Below, piece after piece: positions 22,535-33,240 of a stretch of DNA of 64,000 nt. The stretch spans positions 7,706,236 to 7,770,235 of the forward strand of contig NC_079890.1 of NCBI RefSeq assembly GCF_024868665.1. The letters run 5' to 3'. The DNA is from Triplophysa rosa (lineage: Eukaryota; Chordata; Actinopteri; Cypriniformes; Nemacheilidae). Positions within the stretch are counted from its first letter, which is position 1; every line of letters begins with the position of its first letter. The position numbers and the translations under genes are program-made. The notes under the pieces are model-generated. The model ran no database searches. It had not been told where the DNA came from and was given only the letters and a program-made list of their open reading frames with translations.

Positions 22535-23261
22535 GACCCATGAATGAAAACATCACATCGACGGGCCTATTCGGGAATGGTGTGCTATGACTTTTATAAG
22601 CGATCGGGTGGGGGGGGGGGCGATAGGGGGGCGAAAAACCACCCGAAAAATCCCATTGACTTAACATTGCGCCCAACTTTGAGGGATCGTACCTCCGAGC
22701 GAGGATATCGTAGAAACATGAAAATAATACACGATTTGAAGGGGTTATCAGGCTCTATAAGAACATCACTCACAATGGGGTGTAAGTTGCACCCCTGGGG
22801 TGTGAGAGCCTCCCAAAATTTCCGTATACTTATAATGGCGCCCATAGACTCCCATTCAAAACCTAGATACCTATATATTCACATGTTATTTTTTGGCTTT
22901 GGACCCATGAATGACTACATCAAATCGAGCGGCCCATTGAGGAATGGTGTGTGATGACTTTTGGAAGCGATCGGGTGGAGGGGGTGCGATAGGGGGGCGA
23001 ATAAAAACCCGAAAAATCCTATTGACTTAACATTGCGCTCAAATTTGACGGGTCGTAGCTCCGAGTGAGGATATCGTAGAAACATGATAATAATACACGA
23101 TTTGAAGAGGCTATCAGGCTCTGTAAGAACATACATCACAATGGGGTGTAAGTTGCACCCCTGGGGTGTAAGAGCCACCCAAAATTTCCCATCGACAGGA
23201 AGCATGCCCACATACGGCGTAAAACCGTCCCGTGTTGAATATCTTCGCAATACAACCACTT
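22535..23261 (+). repeat. Tandem duplication, two ~367-bp units
   Basis: The units begin GACCCATGAATGA at 22535 and 22902. Each contains GAGGATATCGTAGAAACATG, ATACACGATTTGAAG and AATGGGGTGTAAGTTGCACC. Copies differ by scattered substitutions and small indels. A poly-G run (about 22611-22620) is present in the first. The open frames across it (22544-22954, 22915-23259 minus) come from the repeat and have no family match. Confidence 0.85.
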
Positions 23262-24170
23262 AGAGACAAGGGGGTGGGCTCATTTGACTCAGGCTACCAA
23301 TCAGTGTCACATGATCATTATGAAGCTATGAAGCCACGCCCATAGCAACCATTTACAGCAACCTAGCAACCGTTCCCATAGACTCCCATTATAAAAAGTC
23401 CAGGTGGATATCTTTGGAACACAGTGTCGTAGAAACAAGGGGGTGGGCTCATTTTACTCAGGCAACCAATCAGTGGCCCAGGAAGTTCATTAAGCTACGA
23501 AGCCACGCCCATAGCAACAAAACATGTCAGCCTAGAAACCATTTAGCGATACCTATATCTCTGCATCACAACATCGTAGAGACACGGGGGTCGGTTCGTT
23601 ACACTCATAGCTTAGAGAATCATCTATTGGCAGATGCTAAGCCACGCCCATAGCAACCAAACAGGTTAGCCTAGCATCCATTTAGCAAAACCTATATCTC
23701 TGCATAGGAACATCGTAGAGACACGCAGGTTCGATCATTTCACTCATAGGTTAGAGTATTATCAATTGCAGATGCTAAACCACGCCCATAGCATCCAAAC
23801 AGGTTAGCCTAGCAACCATTTAGCAAAACCTATATCTCTGCATAGGAACATCGTAGAGACACACGGGTTGGATCATTTCACTCATAGGTTAGAGTATTAT
23901 CAATTGCAGATGCCAAGCCACGCCCATAGCAACCAAACAGGTTAGCCTAGCAACCATTTAGCAACACCTATATCTCTGCATCAGAACATCATAGAGACAC
24001 GGGGGTTAGTTTGTTTCACTCATAGGTTAAGAGTATTATCAAGTGCAGATGCCAAGCCACGCCCATAGTAACCAAACAGGTTAGCCTAGCAACCATTTAG
24101 CAACACCTATATCTCTGCATCAGAACATCGTAGAGACACAGGGGTTGGTTAGATTCATTAGTACTTAAAG
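23262..24170 (+). repeat. ~139-bp tandem array (minisatellite), 5 regular plus ~2 diverged units
   Basis: CTATATCTCTGCAT recurs at 23553, 23692, 23830, 23968 and 24108, a spacing of 138-140 bp. Each unit holds GCCACGCCCATAGCAACC, AGGTTAGCCTAGCA, and ATCGTAGAGACAC. Two older units precede it (23262-23550). The shared ATCGTAGA(A/G)ACA and CCATAGACTCCCATT words link it to the 367-bp tandem duplication immediately upstream. Confidence 0.9.
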
Positions 24171-24358
24171 TGTCATCACCTCCGCGGTTTGCCACGAAAG
24201 CATCACTCACAGTTTCTTTAGAAAATGTACTATCTAGTTTGTAACTGCAGTTGTGGCATTACGAGTTGCTGTTTCGTTATCAGCACACTGAGGCACTAAA
24301 AAGAGTTGCAGAACAAGAGCTAGCTGTGTTTCACGGCTGTTTGTTTTGCATCCAAGTA

Positions 24359-25953
24359 CAAACCCGATTCCAAAAAAGTTGGGACACTGTACAAATTGTG
24401 AATAAAAACAGAATGCAATGATGTGGAAGTTTCAAATTTCAATATTTTATTCAGAATACAACATAGATGACATATCAAATGTTTAAACTGAGAGAATGTA
24501 TCATTTTAAGGGAAAAATAAGTTGATTTTAAATTTCATGGCATCAACACATCTCAAAAAAGTTGGGACAAGGCTATGTTTACCACTGTGTGGCATCCCCT
24601 CTTCTTTTTATAACAGTCTGCAAACGTCTGGGGACTGAGGAGACAAGTTGCTCAAGTTTAGGAATAGGAATGTTGTCCCATTCTTGTCTAATACAGGCTT
24701 CTAGTTGCTCGACTGTCTTAGGTCTTCTTTGTCGCATCTTCCTCTTTATGATGCGCCAAATGTTTTCTATGGGTGAAAGATCTGGACTGCAGGCTGGCCA
24801 TTTCAGTACCCGGATCCTTCTTCTACGCAGCCATGATGTTGTAATTGATGCAGTATGTGGTCTGGCATTGTCATGTTGGAAAATGCAAGGTCTTCCCTGA
24901 AAGAGACGACGTCTGGATGGGAGCATATGTTGTTCTAGAACTTGGATATACCTTTCAGCATTGATGGTGCCTTTCCAGATGTGTAAGCTGCCCATGCCAC
25001 ACGCACTCATGCAACCCCATACCATCAGAGATGCAGGCTTCTGAACTGAGCGCTGATAACAACTTGGGTTGTCCTTGTCCTCTTTAGTCCGGATGACATG
25101 GCGTCCCAGTTTTCCAAAAAGAACTTCAAATTTTGATTCGTCTGACCACAGAACAGTTTTCCACTTTGCCACAGTCCATTTTAAATGAGCCTTGGCCCAG
25201 AGAAAACGCCTGCGCTTCTGGATCATGTTTAGATATGGCTTCTTTTTTGACCTATAGAGTTTTAGCCGGCAACGGCGAATGGCACGGTGGATTGTGTTCA
25301 CCGACAATGTTTTCTGGAAGTATTCCTGAGCCCATGTTGTGATTTCCATTACAGTAGCATTCCTGTATGTGATGCAGTGCCGTCTAAGGGCCCGAAGATC
25401 ACGGGCATCCAGTATGGTTTTCCGGCCTTGACCCTTACGCACAGAGATTGTTCCAGATTCTCTGAATCTTTGGATGATATTATGCACTGTAGATGATGAT
25501 AACTTCAAACTCTTTGCAATTTTTCTCTGAGAAACTCCTTTCTGATATTGCTCCACTATTTTTCGCCGCAGCATTGGGGGAATTGGTGATCCTCTGCCCA
25601 TCTTGACTTCTGAGAGACACTGCCACTCTGAGAGGCTCTTTTTATACCCAATCATGTTGCCAATTGACCTAATAAGTTGCAAATTGGTCCTCCAGCTGTT
25701 CCTTATATGTACATTTAACTTTTCCGGCCTCTTATTGCTACCTGTCCCAACTTTTTTGGAATGTGTAGCTCTCATGAAATCCAAAATGAGCCAATATTTG
25801 GCATGACATTTCAAAATGTCTCACTTTCAACATTTGATATGTTATCTATATTCTATTGTGAATAAAATATAAGTTTATGAGATTCGTAAATTATTGCATT
25901 CCTTTTTTATTCACAATTTGTACAGTGTCCCAACTTTTTTGGAATCGGGTTTG
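24359..25953 (-). mobile_element. Complete Tc1 transposon, IR/DR type
   Basis: 1,595 bp flanked by TA on both sides (24357-24358 and 25954-25955). The terminal inverted repeats begin CAAACCCGATTCC and match over about 61 bp with two differences. A second, inner pair of transposase-site-like repeats (AAAAAAGTTGGGACA at 24555-24569 and its inverse at about 25742-25756) lies about 185 bp inside each end, giving the IR/DR arrangement known from Sleeping Beauty-type elements. The transposase ORF is uninterrupted, so this copy may be recent and possibly still mobile. Confidence 0.95.
24579..25601 (-). CDS. Tc1 family transposase (DD34E), apparently intact
   Basis: 340 codons, the usual length for Tc1. 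I use the ATG at 25601 (MGRGSPIPP), because the 71 codons upstream in the same frame are transposon 5' sequence, not protein. Residues 1-110 hold the paired-like helix-turn-helix DNA-binding domains, which recognise the terminal repeats (QRKIAKSLKLSSSTVHNI; a second motif around SVNTIHRAIRR). Basic residues near 117-121 (RSKKK) could act as a nuclear signal. The catalytic triad is Asp154 (WSDESKF), Asp244 (FQHDNARPHT) and Glu279 (SPDLSPIEN), with 34 residues between the last two. The protein excises and inserts the element at TA by cut and paste. No stop, frameshift or missing catalytic residue is seen. Confidence 0.95.
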   Translation of the reverse strand: MGRGSPIPPMLRRKIVEQYQKGVSQRKIAKSLKLSSSTVHNIIQRFRESGTISVRKGQGRKTILDARDLRALRRHCITYRNATVMEITTWAQEYFQKTLSVNTIHRAIRRCRLKLYRSKKKPYLNMIQKRRRFLWAKAHLKWTVAKWKTVLWSDESKFEVLFGKLGRHVIRTKEDKDNPSCYQRSVQKPASLMVWGCMSACGMGSLHIWKGTINAERYIQVLEQHMLPSRRRLFQGRPCIFQHDNARPHTASITTSWLRRRRIRVLKWPACSPDLSPIENIWRIIKRKMRQRRPKTVEQLEACIRQEWDNIPIPKLEQLVSSVPRRLQTVIKRRGDATQW

Positions 25954-26082
25954 TACATTTAATTTCTTGAAATGTCTTAAATTAACATGACGTACATCAT
26001 TGTAATGTCTTCAGCTGTGCAGTTGGATCGTTGAATCAGCGTATACTGTTCACAGCGAGATCGCCAGTATGAACGCACAATA

Positions 26083-26416
26083 GACCAAATTAACAGAAAA
26101 TGTGCATGTCAAGACCATATTTATATATTATACTGTAAGAAAAAGTAGGCTATATATTTTATTTTGTTATTACGAAAGGGCTTGTTACATTATTATGTTG
26201 ATTTTAGTTTTTAATAATGACACTTTTCCGTATGTTCACAACACAACGTAAAGATTTAAGATTCAAGAGAATTCCCCTGTCGTTCATTCTTGCTGTGAAC
26301 GGATTTGAAATGATACAGCGGTGTCTTATAACAAATAATATTGTCAATAAGAAGCGCTAAAATTCACAGAATTCCACAGAGTTTTCTGCAAAGATTTGCA
26401 AAGCGCTTATTCCATC
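26083..26416. other. Intronic stretch, nothing recognised
   Basis: AT-rich sequence between repeat Q and element R. No gene or RNA is visible. Confidence 0.4.
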
Positions 26417-26826
26417 CAGAGATGGGCAGTATTTTAATTACATGTATTTGAAATAAGTATTTAATTACATTTGAGTATTTTGTAATTTGTATTTTCCTTA
26501 ACAAAAAAAGTCAAATGTAATTTGTAATTAAATACTTTGAGAGACTGTATTTTGTATTTTAAAATACTTAAATACTTTTTAAAATATGTCATTTTATTCT
26601 TGCCTACAACAACTTCACCAGGCAGTGGTGGCACCACTGTTCCGAAAGTGGTGGGGCAAATTTTGATACTGAAATATGTAATAAAATTTGAGCTATCAAT
26701 AATAATTTTAGCTAAACAGCTTGTGGCACAGCAAATGCAAGCAGAACACAAATATTTAAAAAATATATATTAATTTTATTAAACAGTAAAGAACCCTGTT
26801 CTAGACTTTGGTGATCTTTCATTCCA

Positions 26827-27030
26827 TTAAAGGATACTTCACATCTCATTTCCCTTTACTGCCATAGTAGGGAAAATAAATACTATGAGAGTCAATGGGA
26901 ATGAGATCTGACATTCTTCCAAATATCTTTAGAAATCTTTATAATCTCAGAAATGTATACAGCTTTGGATCAATCTGAGGGTGAGTAAATGATGACAGAA
27001 TTTTCATTATTGGGTGAAGCATCCCTTTAA
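26827..27030. mobile_element. MITE S, copy 2, TTAA-flanked
   Basis: It starts TTAAAGGATAC and ends GGGTGAAGCATCCCTTTAA, with the same GAGGGTGAGTAAATGATGAC block as copy 1. It is shorter than copy 1 at 17143-17481. A central CTGCCATAGTAGGGAAA...AATACTATG(A/G)GAGTCAATG core is shared with that copy. Confidence 0.7.
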
Positions 27031-27552
27031 ATTGCTGAAAATATTTAAGATGATAATATTTTAAGGCATATTTAAGTATAACCTTTAATACCTTTAAAAA
27101 TGTCAAAGTTATTGATGTGCTGTAGAAAAACAGATAGACATTCATTGCTAGATTTAAATTGATTCTACATGCATGCCTGACTGTTTCCAGAGAAATCAGT
27201 TTAATCATCTTTTTGTCTGAGAAAAGATGTAGATGTATACCTGTCATTTGTCTATAAAACACTGTGCAGTTTGCTTTTAACGCTATACACTCTAAAAACA
27301 GTTGTATTAAAAACAAGACATTTTGTGTTCATTTAAGGACAAAACATTAATGTTGTTCCTGTAAATGCTAGCAAAAATGAATGGATGATCATAGCGCATC
27401 TGGATGAGTGTCAAAGCACGGGTATCCCACCCACCAGCTGAAAATGATTGTTTTTTCAACCGAGTCAGACCTGTCTGTTATTAAGTGCATTTGACTTATT
27501 CCGAAGCTGTGCACGCAGACCGATCGGTGTATGACATTAACGTGTTTGCAAG

Positions 27553-28262
27553 TAGGGCTGTCACGATTATGAAATTTGATTGACGATTAATTGTCTAATA
27601 AATCATTGCGGTTATGGCAATTAATTGTCTGTTTTAGGGCTTTGGCGATTATGACGATTAATTGTCTGTTTTTGAGCTTTGACATTTAATTCTCATTCAT
27701 TTTTGATTCAGCGATTGAAATGACCATATTGTTCTGAATACAAGACTATGTTTTTTTCTTGGAAATACATCGGAAAAAATTGGGTCATCATATATTTAAG
27801 GTTTAGGCTTTTACCTGTCAATAATACAACCGCCAAATACTTGTAAATGAAGTAAATTGATCAGGTGTGAATTGAAACCTCCATTAAAATACTATCAGTC
27901 ATAGAAAAGCTTCTAGTCTGTTTTTTTCTCACTTGCAAGACTACAGTAAAATTTTACTTGTGTGTTAATGAAATTTTGGTAGACTGGTTTTCACACTGAG
28001 ATTTGCTTAAATAATATTGAATTGTACTGCAGGTAATTTGTATATGTTTTTTTTTTAAGTGATTGTGTTGTGGTGGTACATTTTACAAGTATTACCATGC
28101 TTTAGTTACAATATATACACTAAAATATGCAATATGCAGATGCACTACAGCTCCCCCTAGTGTCTTCTATAGAGATGTGCGATAATTGCGATGATCCAAA
28201 ATCATCGCGATGAGGTCAAACAATTGCGATGAGACGATTATTTAATAATCGTGACAGCCCTA
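27553..28262. mobile_element. hAT non-autonomous element B, copy 1
   Basis: 710 bp. The ends are TAGGGCTGTCACGATTAT and (inverted) TAGGGCTGTCACGATTATTA. Flanks are TTTGCAAG and GTTGCAAG (7 of 8). The interior has repeated GACGATTAATTGTCT near the left end and a TCGCGATGA block near the right. There is no coding capacity. Other copies are at 43646-46615 (disrupted) and 51325-51997. Confidence 0.85.
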
Positions 28263-29505
28263 GTTGCAAGAGTTTTTCAAAAGCAACCTTTTCCAATCAC
28301 TCGCGGTACTTTGATTTAAGCAAAGAAAGTAAAGAAACCGCTTTTGTGCTCGAAGTGCTTTAAGGTAAAGTATCTAGTAAAATCTACTATCAGATATCAT
28401 TCACTGAAAGTCATAGGACAAAAGGTTAGCGCAAATAGCTGGAATTTATCTGCAAGCTAAAGAGTGACTTGTGTTGTCTAGTGGCTCTCCTGTTTTTGCC
28501 AAGTGGTTGATATCCTTCGGACAACATCATGTTGACATTTAAATCAACCAATCAGATTTCAGAAATACGTATACAGTTTATTTTAAGTTTAATCTTCCAA
28601 CCAGGATTAGATGCTTCTAGACCATTGTTTTTCACTTATCATTTCCCTCTGATTTTAGGGTTGGGATTTGGTGTGGGTTTAGGTTTTATCTATAAAAATG
28701 TTGTCCTGACTCTGAGGACATCAACCACTTGGCAAAATCAGGACGAGCGTTGTCTAGTGATGCCTGATCGCAGTAATTTCCGCGGGCAGGTGGTTCAAGT
28801 AACAAAAAATAACATTGATTAATTGCGGGTGGGTTAATTAATATTAACAAGATGCGCCACTGCCATAACAATTAATGGGGGGGAATAAAACGCTCAATAT
28901 GGCCACTCTAGTGAAGGAACTCTGCCCTCCAGTGATATGAGCCAATCGTCAATCAGTATTGACTGACGATTCTCTGGGGTGGGGCTCTTGTGAGGCATGC
29001 ACAGTAGATGAAGCGATCTTGAAAAAGATGGTTTTTAATGCAATTTAAGCTTAGCAAACCCAAGTTATGGTACAGTTCATGTCAGGTTTAATTATTGATA
29101 GGACATATGCTGTTTAATTGTGATTTTTGCCAGCGATTTAAAAAATATCTGCCTTCCCCCATTAAAGTAGATAGGACAGTGGACTTCCTATTAACTACCC
29201 AGAGGCGTTGCAAACATGGCTGCCAAGTGGCACGACTTCCATAAACAGACTTTGGTCGCGGGAGAATGAGATAAATCAATAATGATAATAATATTAAAAT
29301 GACGTGAAGGCCTACATATTTATGTAAGTGTGTTGCTAAAAGCTGTTCTGCTGTTTAGAAAACTTTTCTTTCTTCTGTGTATCTAACTCCACTGTTTTTG
29401 TATTTTCAAATGACAAATTACTTGTATATTATTTAAATACATTTTATGAGTAAGTATTTGTAATTTGTAACTAAATACTTTTTGATGTATTTGTGCCCAT
29501 CTCTG

Positions 29506-29980
29506 TGTGCTGCCTCATCGAGCATTGGTAGTGTGGAATAAACGAGCAGTGTGGAATAAACGGAGAGCAGAGCGCTGGCGCTGAGCGTGCGGGAAACTGC
29601 TTGTGTAACCAGTCACTTGCACAGCTCCTGCTACTAGGGGACCTCGAACCGGGCGTCGGTCCGGCATGGGAGTCGGTCGCGTCCGCTGCTAGAGCACCTC
29701 TTGAGGTCGGGAAGTGCACCTTCCCTGAGACCTGCACAGTTTCTCCCTCTCGCTAGCCTGGCTTTTTTTTTTAGAAGTGTGGCGCTTCCGTTGGAAACAC
29801 TTTAAAAACAAGTAAATTTGCACAGTAATATTTTTGGTCAGAGCACTGTAATCAACTTAAATCAGCCTGCAATGCAATTATTCAAAATTCTCCCTAAAAT
29901 TACTGTAATACTGATACTGACAAATAAGTTACTTGATGACAGCAGATTTGGTTCTGCTTATTTAAAAAGTGGCAGAGCCT
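29506..29980. other. Intronic stretch with tRNA-like piece
   Basis: GC-richer sequence around the tRNA-like segment 29629-29696. GGAATAAACGAGCAGTGTGGAATAAACG at 29534-29561 is a short direct duplication. A T9-10 run follows at 29763. No gene. Confidence 0.4.
29629..29696 (-). repeat. tRNA-like sequence, inverted relative of 19641-19710
   Basis: On the minus strand GACTCCCATGCCGGACCGA is followed by a B-box-like GGTTCGAGGTCC (29650-29639). The anticodon-arm-like part is shared with the copy at 19641. This supports a dispersed tRNA-derived SINE rather than two independent tRNA genes. Confidence 0.4.
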
Positions 29981-31060
29981 ACACAAGCTCGACATTAACG
30001 CTTGTCCGCTTGTCCGCTTGTCCGCTTGTCCGGGACAAGTGAGTGTTACTTGCCCGACCGGACAAGTAACTTGAAAAAAAGAACAGTGCGACATATATGT
30101 AGAATAATAAGAATATATGCATTAGACAGAGCTGCGTGTTTGTCGTGGTTGTGCTTGTTTGTGTGTGACAATAATCAATGGCGCACCGCACTGAGTCCAC
30201 GCGGACGCGGAATCCTGTTACTGTATGACGATATGAACACATGAACTTCATCTCCAAAGTTGCTCTGAGAGCTTATTTTAAGAGCGTTTTAGTGAAGCTA
30301 TCTGCAAACAAGCGTCTTCCCAAAGTCCCATCAAAATAAAAGTCCCTTTAAATTGAACACTCAAAAAATACTGCACAAATGCACAAAAAATACTGTAGTG
30401 TACTATTGAAAATTGAAGTGCCCTTGTAGTAAACTGATAAACACTGTATACTATAGTAAACTTCAAAAACAATATAGTAGGAATTTTACTGCAGTTTACT
30501 ATAGTAAATACTATAGTAACCTACAGTAATTTATGTGGACAAATATACCACTATTGTATACTAAAAAAGGAAAAACACAGAACTTAGAAATATTAAAACA
30601 AATTTAGGTAATCTAAAAATGATACAGCCCTAATTTATCCATCTGTATGTAATATCAATGTCTTTTGTCAGTTATCTGCCTATTCATAATGAACTACACT
30701 TGCACATTTCTGCCTGTGCTACCAAACTTTAAACCTCTCTAGTACCAGTGCTATGTGCAAAAAAGTTAACCTACAGCCTTAACACTAATAATAATTACTG
30801 CTTGCCTTTGTTTTATAGCAGTCACGGAGAGTAGGCCTATAACCAAATTCATGTGGCCAAATCGGACACTAGTTAAAATGCTTATTAGCAAACTTGACCA
30901 ATCTAAATCCGAAACAATTATATTGATTATATTATATTATAATTCAAATTAAATATCATTTTTTTATCTTTGGACAAGTAATTTTTGTACTCGGACTAGT
31001 GAATGTCAAATTTAGTTGTCCGAAGGACAACCACATGACAATGCTTAATGTCAAGCCCTG
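29981..31060 (+). mobile_element. hAT-like non-autonomous element H
   Basis: The left end carries GACATTAACGCTTGTCCGC followed by four CTTGTCCG repeats. The right end carries GTTGTCC...TTAATGTCAAGCCCTG, which is its inverse. Subterminal GGACAAGT motifs occur at both ends. No target duplication is recognised, so the left boundary is approximate. Most of the interior (about 30110-30890) is repeated in inverted orientation at 39718-43552 (H'). Confidence 0.6.
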
Positions 31061-31570
31061 TGTAATGCACCACAACAGCCAAGTGACTTGCGTTAGCCAC
31101 CTTATTCCCCTGTGCTACCCACTTGAGGGGCGCAATCCACAGTTTGAGAACCCAAAAGGTCCATGCATCGCACATCATGGCCACTCTGCAGAAGAAAGGG
31201 ATGTTTTTACACTTATCCTTACAGAAAACCCCCGGTGGTGCACAGCATGTTGTATTTCTAGCTCTACTTTTTACATTTTCTATTTAAAGTAGGGATGTAA
31301 CGGTATTGTAAATATCGAAGTATCGCGATAGCATTTTTTTTCGATACTATCGTGGTCGCATGACGATAGATCTTCCAGGTAGAGTGTAGTTTTTTCAGCC
31401 GAATGGAGCGAGTTGAGGGAAGCAGGAACTACAATTCCCATCAACCCATGCGTGCCCATCATCCTCTGCGCTCTGCTGCCGCCCGCTACAGATCAAGTTG
31501 AGCGAAAGTGGCGGATGCCGCTAGTGGCATAGAAACGGCATAGTGGCATTCAACAACAAATTGTTGAAGC

Positions 31571-32545
31571 TTGGGCTGGGCGGAATGACGGAATATTCCG
31601 TTACCGCGGAATAAAATGTCAACTGTAAGAGAATTTTCTATTCCGTGTATTCCGCGGAATGTAAATAAGTAGGCGTGGTTAACTCGGTGCGCTGCAAATT
31701 AGGCGCTATTCTGAAAAAAACTAATGAATTAATCCACCCGTAACAAATGAACGTATCAAACATTCTTTTGACCTTCTTTCAGTCTGTAGTTTAGTGATGC
31801 GCTCCAGTCCGGCACTCCGCAGTGCTCATGCAGGGATCTGCGCCAGCATTTAAAAAAGCTCAATCTCAACACGTATTTCAGAAGTCAGGTTGTTTTGAAA
31901 ACCTGTTAATAGTTTTATAAAGTTTAACTTCAGGCGAGCCAAGGTGAAACTTGCGTTGAAATGCGCGATGATGCTCGCGAGCGCGTGCACGAGCGCTTTG
32001 ATATGACGCGCTTCTACCTCCAGTTTTGGGAGACGCGCGTGTGAGGAGTCACCAGAGACTTGCAGTGCAAAAACAAGCCCGAGAATAAACAAACCTAAAG
32101 ACAGAGAGTCGCAGCGCACTAAAAGTGCTCATCTAATAGAGAGTGAAGAGGGATAAAGACCTACAGTACAGACCCCATGAACACCAGTTTAGTCATATAC
32201 TGTACTCTCATTGTTTGTGCATATTCATATTTTACTGTTATATATGTTGTCTATCTTCCTACTGTATACATATGATATAGCCAGAAGATAAATATGAATA
32301 AATAATACATCTGATTATCAGAACTTAATTTGATATCTTTAGTACATTTTCATAACTTACCTACATTTTAACTATGGTGAGCATTTAAATGAACTGTAAT
32401 AAATAAATTAGTTAAATCAATCTAAGAAAAATGAGGTATAAAATATAGAATTATAATGGGAGATTGTTTCATGAAATATATCGTTACCATGAAATAAAAT
32501 TACTCATTCCTTGAAATAGATTTTTGGCCATTCCACCCACCTCTA
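31571..32545. mobile_element. hAT element K nested in J
   Basis: The ends are TTGGGCTGGGCGGAATG and (inverted) TAGAGGTGGGTGGAATGG. The target duplication GTTGAAGC is perfect (31563-31570, 32546-32553). TTCCG/CGGAAT motifs are dense near the left end. There is no transposase ORF; the 89-codon minus ORF inside has no recognisable domain. Confidence 0.85.
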
Positions 32546-32563
32546 GTTGAAGCTAAAGCGAAT

Positions 32564-32769
32564 TATAAATCGCATGTGTGGAAGCATTTCAGTTTTCCCG
32601 TAACAAGAAACAAGAAAAGGTGACGGACAGACAAAAAACAATATGCAGACACTGCCAGACTGCGGTGAAGTACAATTCGGGGAATACGACTAATATGAAG
32701 AGCCATTTGTTACATCACCCCGAAAAGTTTCATGATGATACAAGGAGAAAAAAAAATAGCAGTGAGTGA
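32564..32769 (+). pseudogene. BED zinc-finger remnant of a hAT transposase
   Basis: Two adjacent frames carry the conserved N-terminal block of ZBED-type hAT transposases: HVWKHFSFPV at about 32574-32603 in one frame, then CRHCQTAVKY-NSGNTTNMKSHLLHH in the next. A single-base frameshift between them therefore breaks the gene. Cys-x2-Cys and the HLLHH pair are the zinc ligands of the BED finger, which binds transposon ends. No catalytic hAT region follows. Compare the better-kept copy at 49285-49662. Confidence 0.75.
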
Positions 32770-33240
32770 AGCAGTGAATGAGGCGAGTACCTGACTGGTT
32801 GTGAGTTGTTAAAAGTTGACAAACAACTCAAACTTTTTTCATTTTAATTTTTTCATGTTTCATGTTCTCAATTTTTATGTTATTAATTTTTATGCTATTA
32901 TATTACTGTTCTTTGCACTTTAAAATTACCTAATTTAAAAATAATAAATGTGATCTTTGTTCAGTCATAGTTTAATAAACACTTATGCCACATTTTTCCA
33001 AGTCTTCATTTGTTTTGTTTTTTTCCTGCACAAAATTCAATAAATATCGTATCGTAGTCTTCATATCGAGGTACTACCGTATCGTGAAATGTGGATACCG
33101 TTACATCCCTAATTTAAAGTATTGCAATATATTGCCAATGTGTATCGTATCGTATCGAAATACATACCAATATATTGTATCGTGACCCATCTATTGTGAT
33201 ATGTATCGTATCGGGAGGCACTTGCCAATACACAGCCCTA

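Larger units (their letters stand above)
24238..26082 (+). repeat. Interspersed repeat Q, copy 2 (split by Tc1)
   Basis: Homologous to 1306-1590. The left part is 24238-24358 and the right part 25954-26082. Between them lies the Tc1 transposon with a duplicated TA. Copy 1 keeps the single TA in CCAAGTA-C-TTTCAATTTC. Confidence 0.75.
26417..29505. mobile_element. hAT-like element R containing nested MITEs
   Basis: The ends are CAGAGATGGGCAGTA and (inverted) CAGAGATGGGCACAAATAC, followed on both sides by AAATAC/GTATTT-rich subterminal sequence. No target duplication remains (ATTCCATC versus TGTGCTGC), so the pairing of ends is probable, not proven. Inside are MITE S2 (26827-27030) and hAT B1 (27553-28262). 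The rest (28263-29400) has no gene. Confidence 0.5.
31290..33111 (+). mobile_element. hAT element J with BED-finger remnant
   Basis: The ends are TAGGGATGTAACGGTAT and (inverted) TAGGGATGTAACGGTATCC. The target duplication is the perfect 8-mer ATTTAAAG (31282-31289, 33112-33119). ATCG/CGATA-rich subterminal sequence is present. The element holds another insertion, K, and a decayed 5' part of a transposase gene at about 32564-32769. The catalytic region is absent, so it is an internal-deletion derivative. Confidence 0.9.
31061..33240. mobile_element. hAT element I, copy 2, split by hAT J
   Basis: The pieces 31061-31289 and 33120-33240 together match 13212-13565 (GTAATGCACCACA, TGAGGGGCGCAATCC, CATCGCACATCATGG, TTGCCAATACACAGCCCTA). 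The left half of the element is missing; it begins where element H ends. Element J interrupts it with an exact 8-bp duplication. Confidence 0.8.

Noticed and set aside
22544..23259. Open frames of 136 (+) and 114 (-) codons
   Set aside because: They lie in the 367-bp tandem duplication. Length follows from repeat composition, and the same segments are open on both strands.
23553..24170. Regularly spaced repeats that might suggest a CRISPR array
   Set aside because: The whole 139-bp unit is repeated with no unique spacers, and this is vertebrate DNA. It is a minisatellite.
25602..25814. N-terminal 71-codon extension of the Tc1 transposase
   Set aside because: It lies in the untranslated part between the inner repeat and the usual MGRGSP start. 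Tc1 proteins of this type are about 340 residues.
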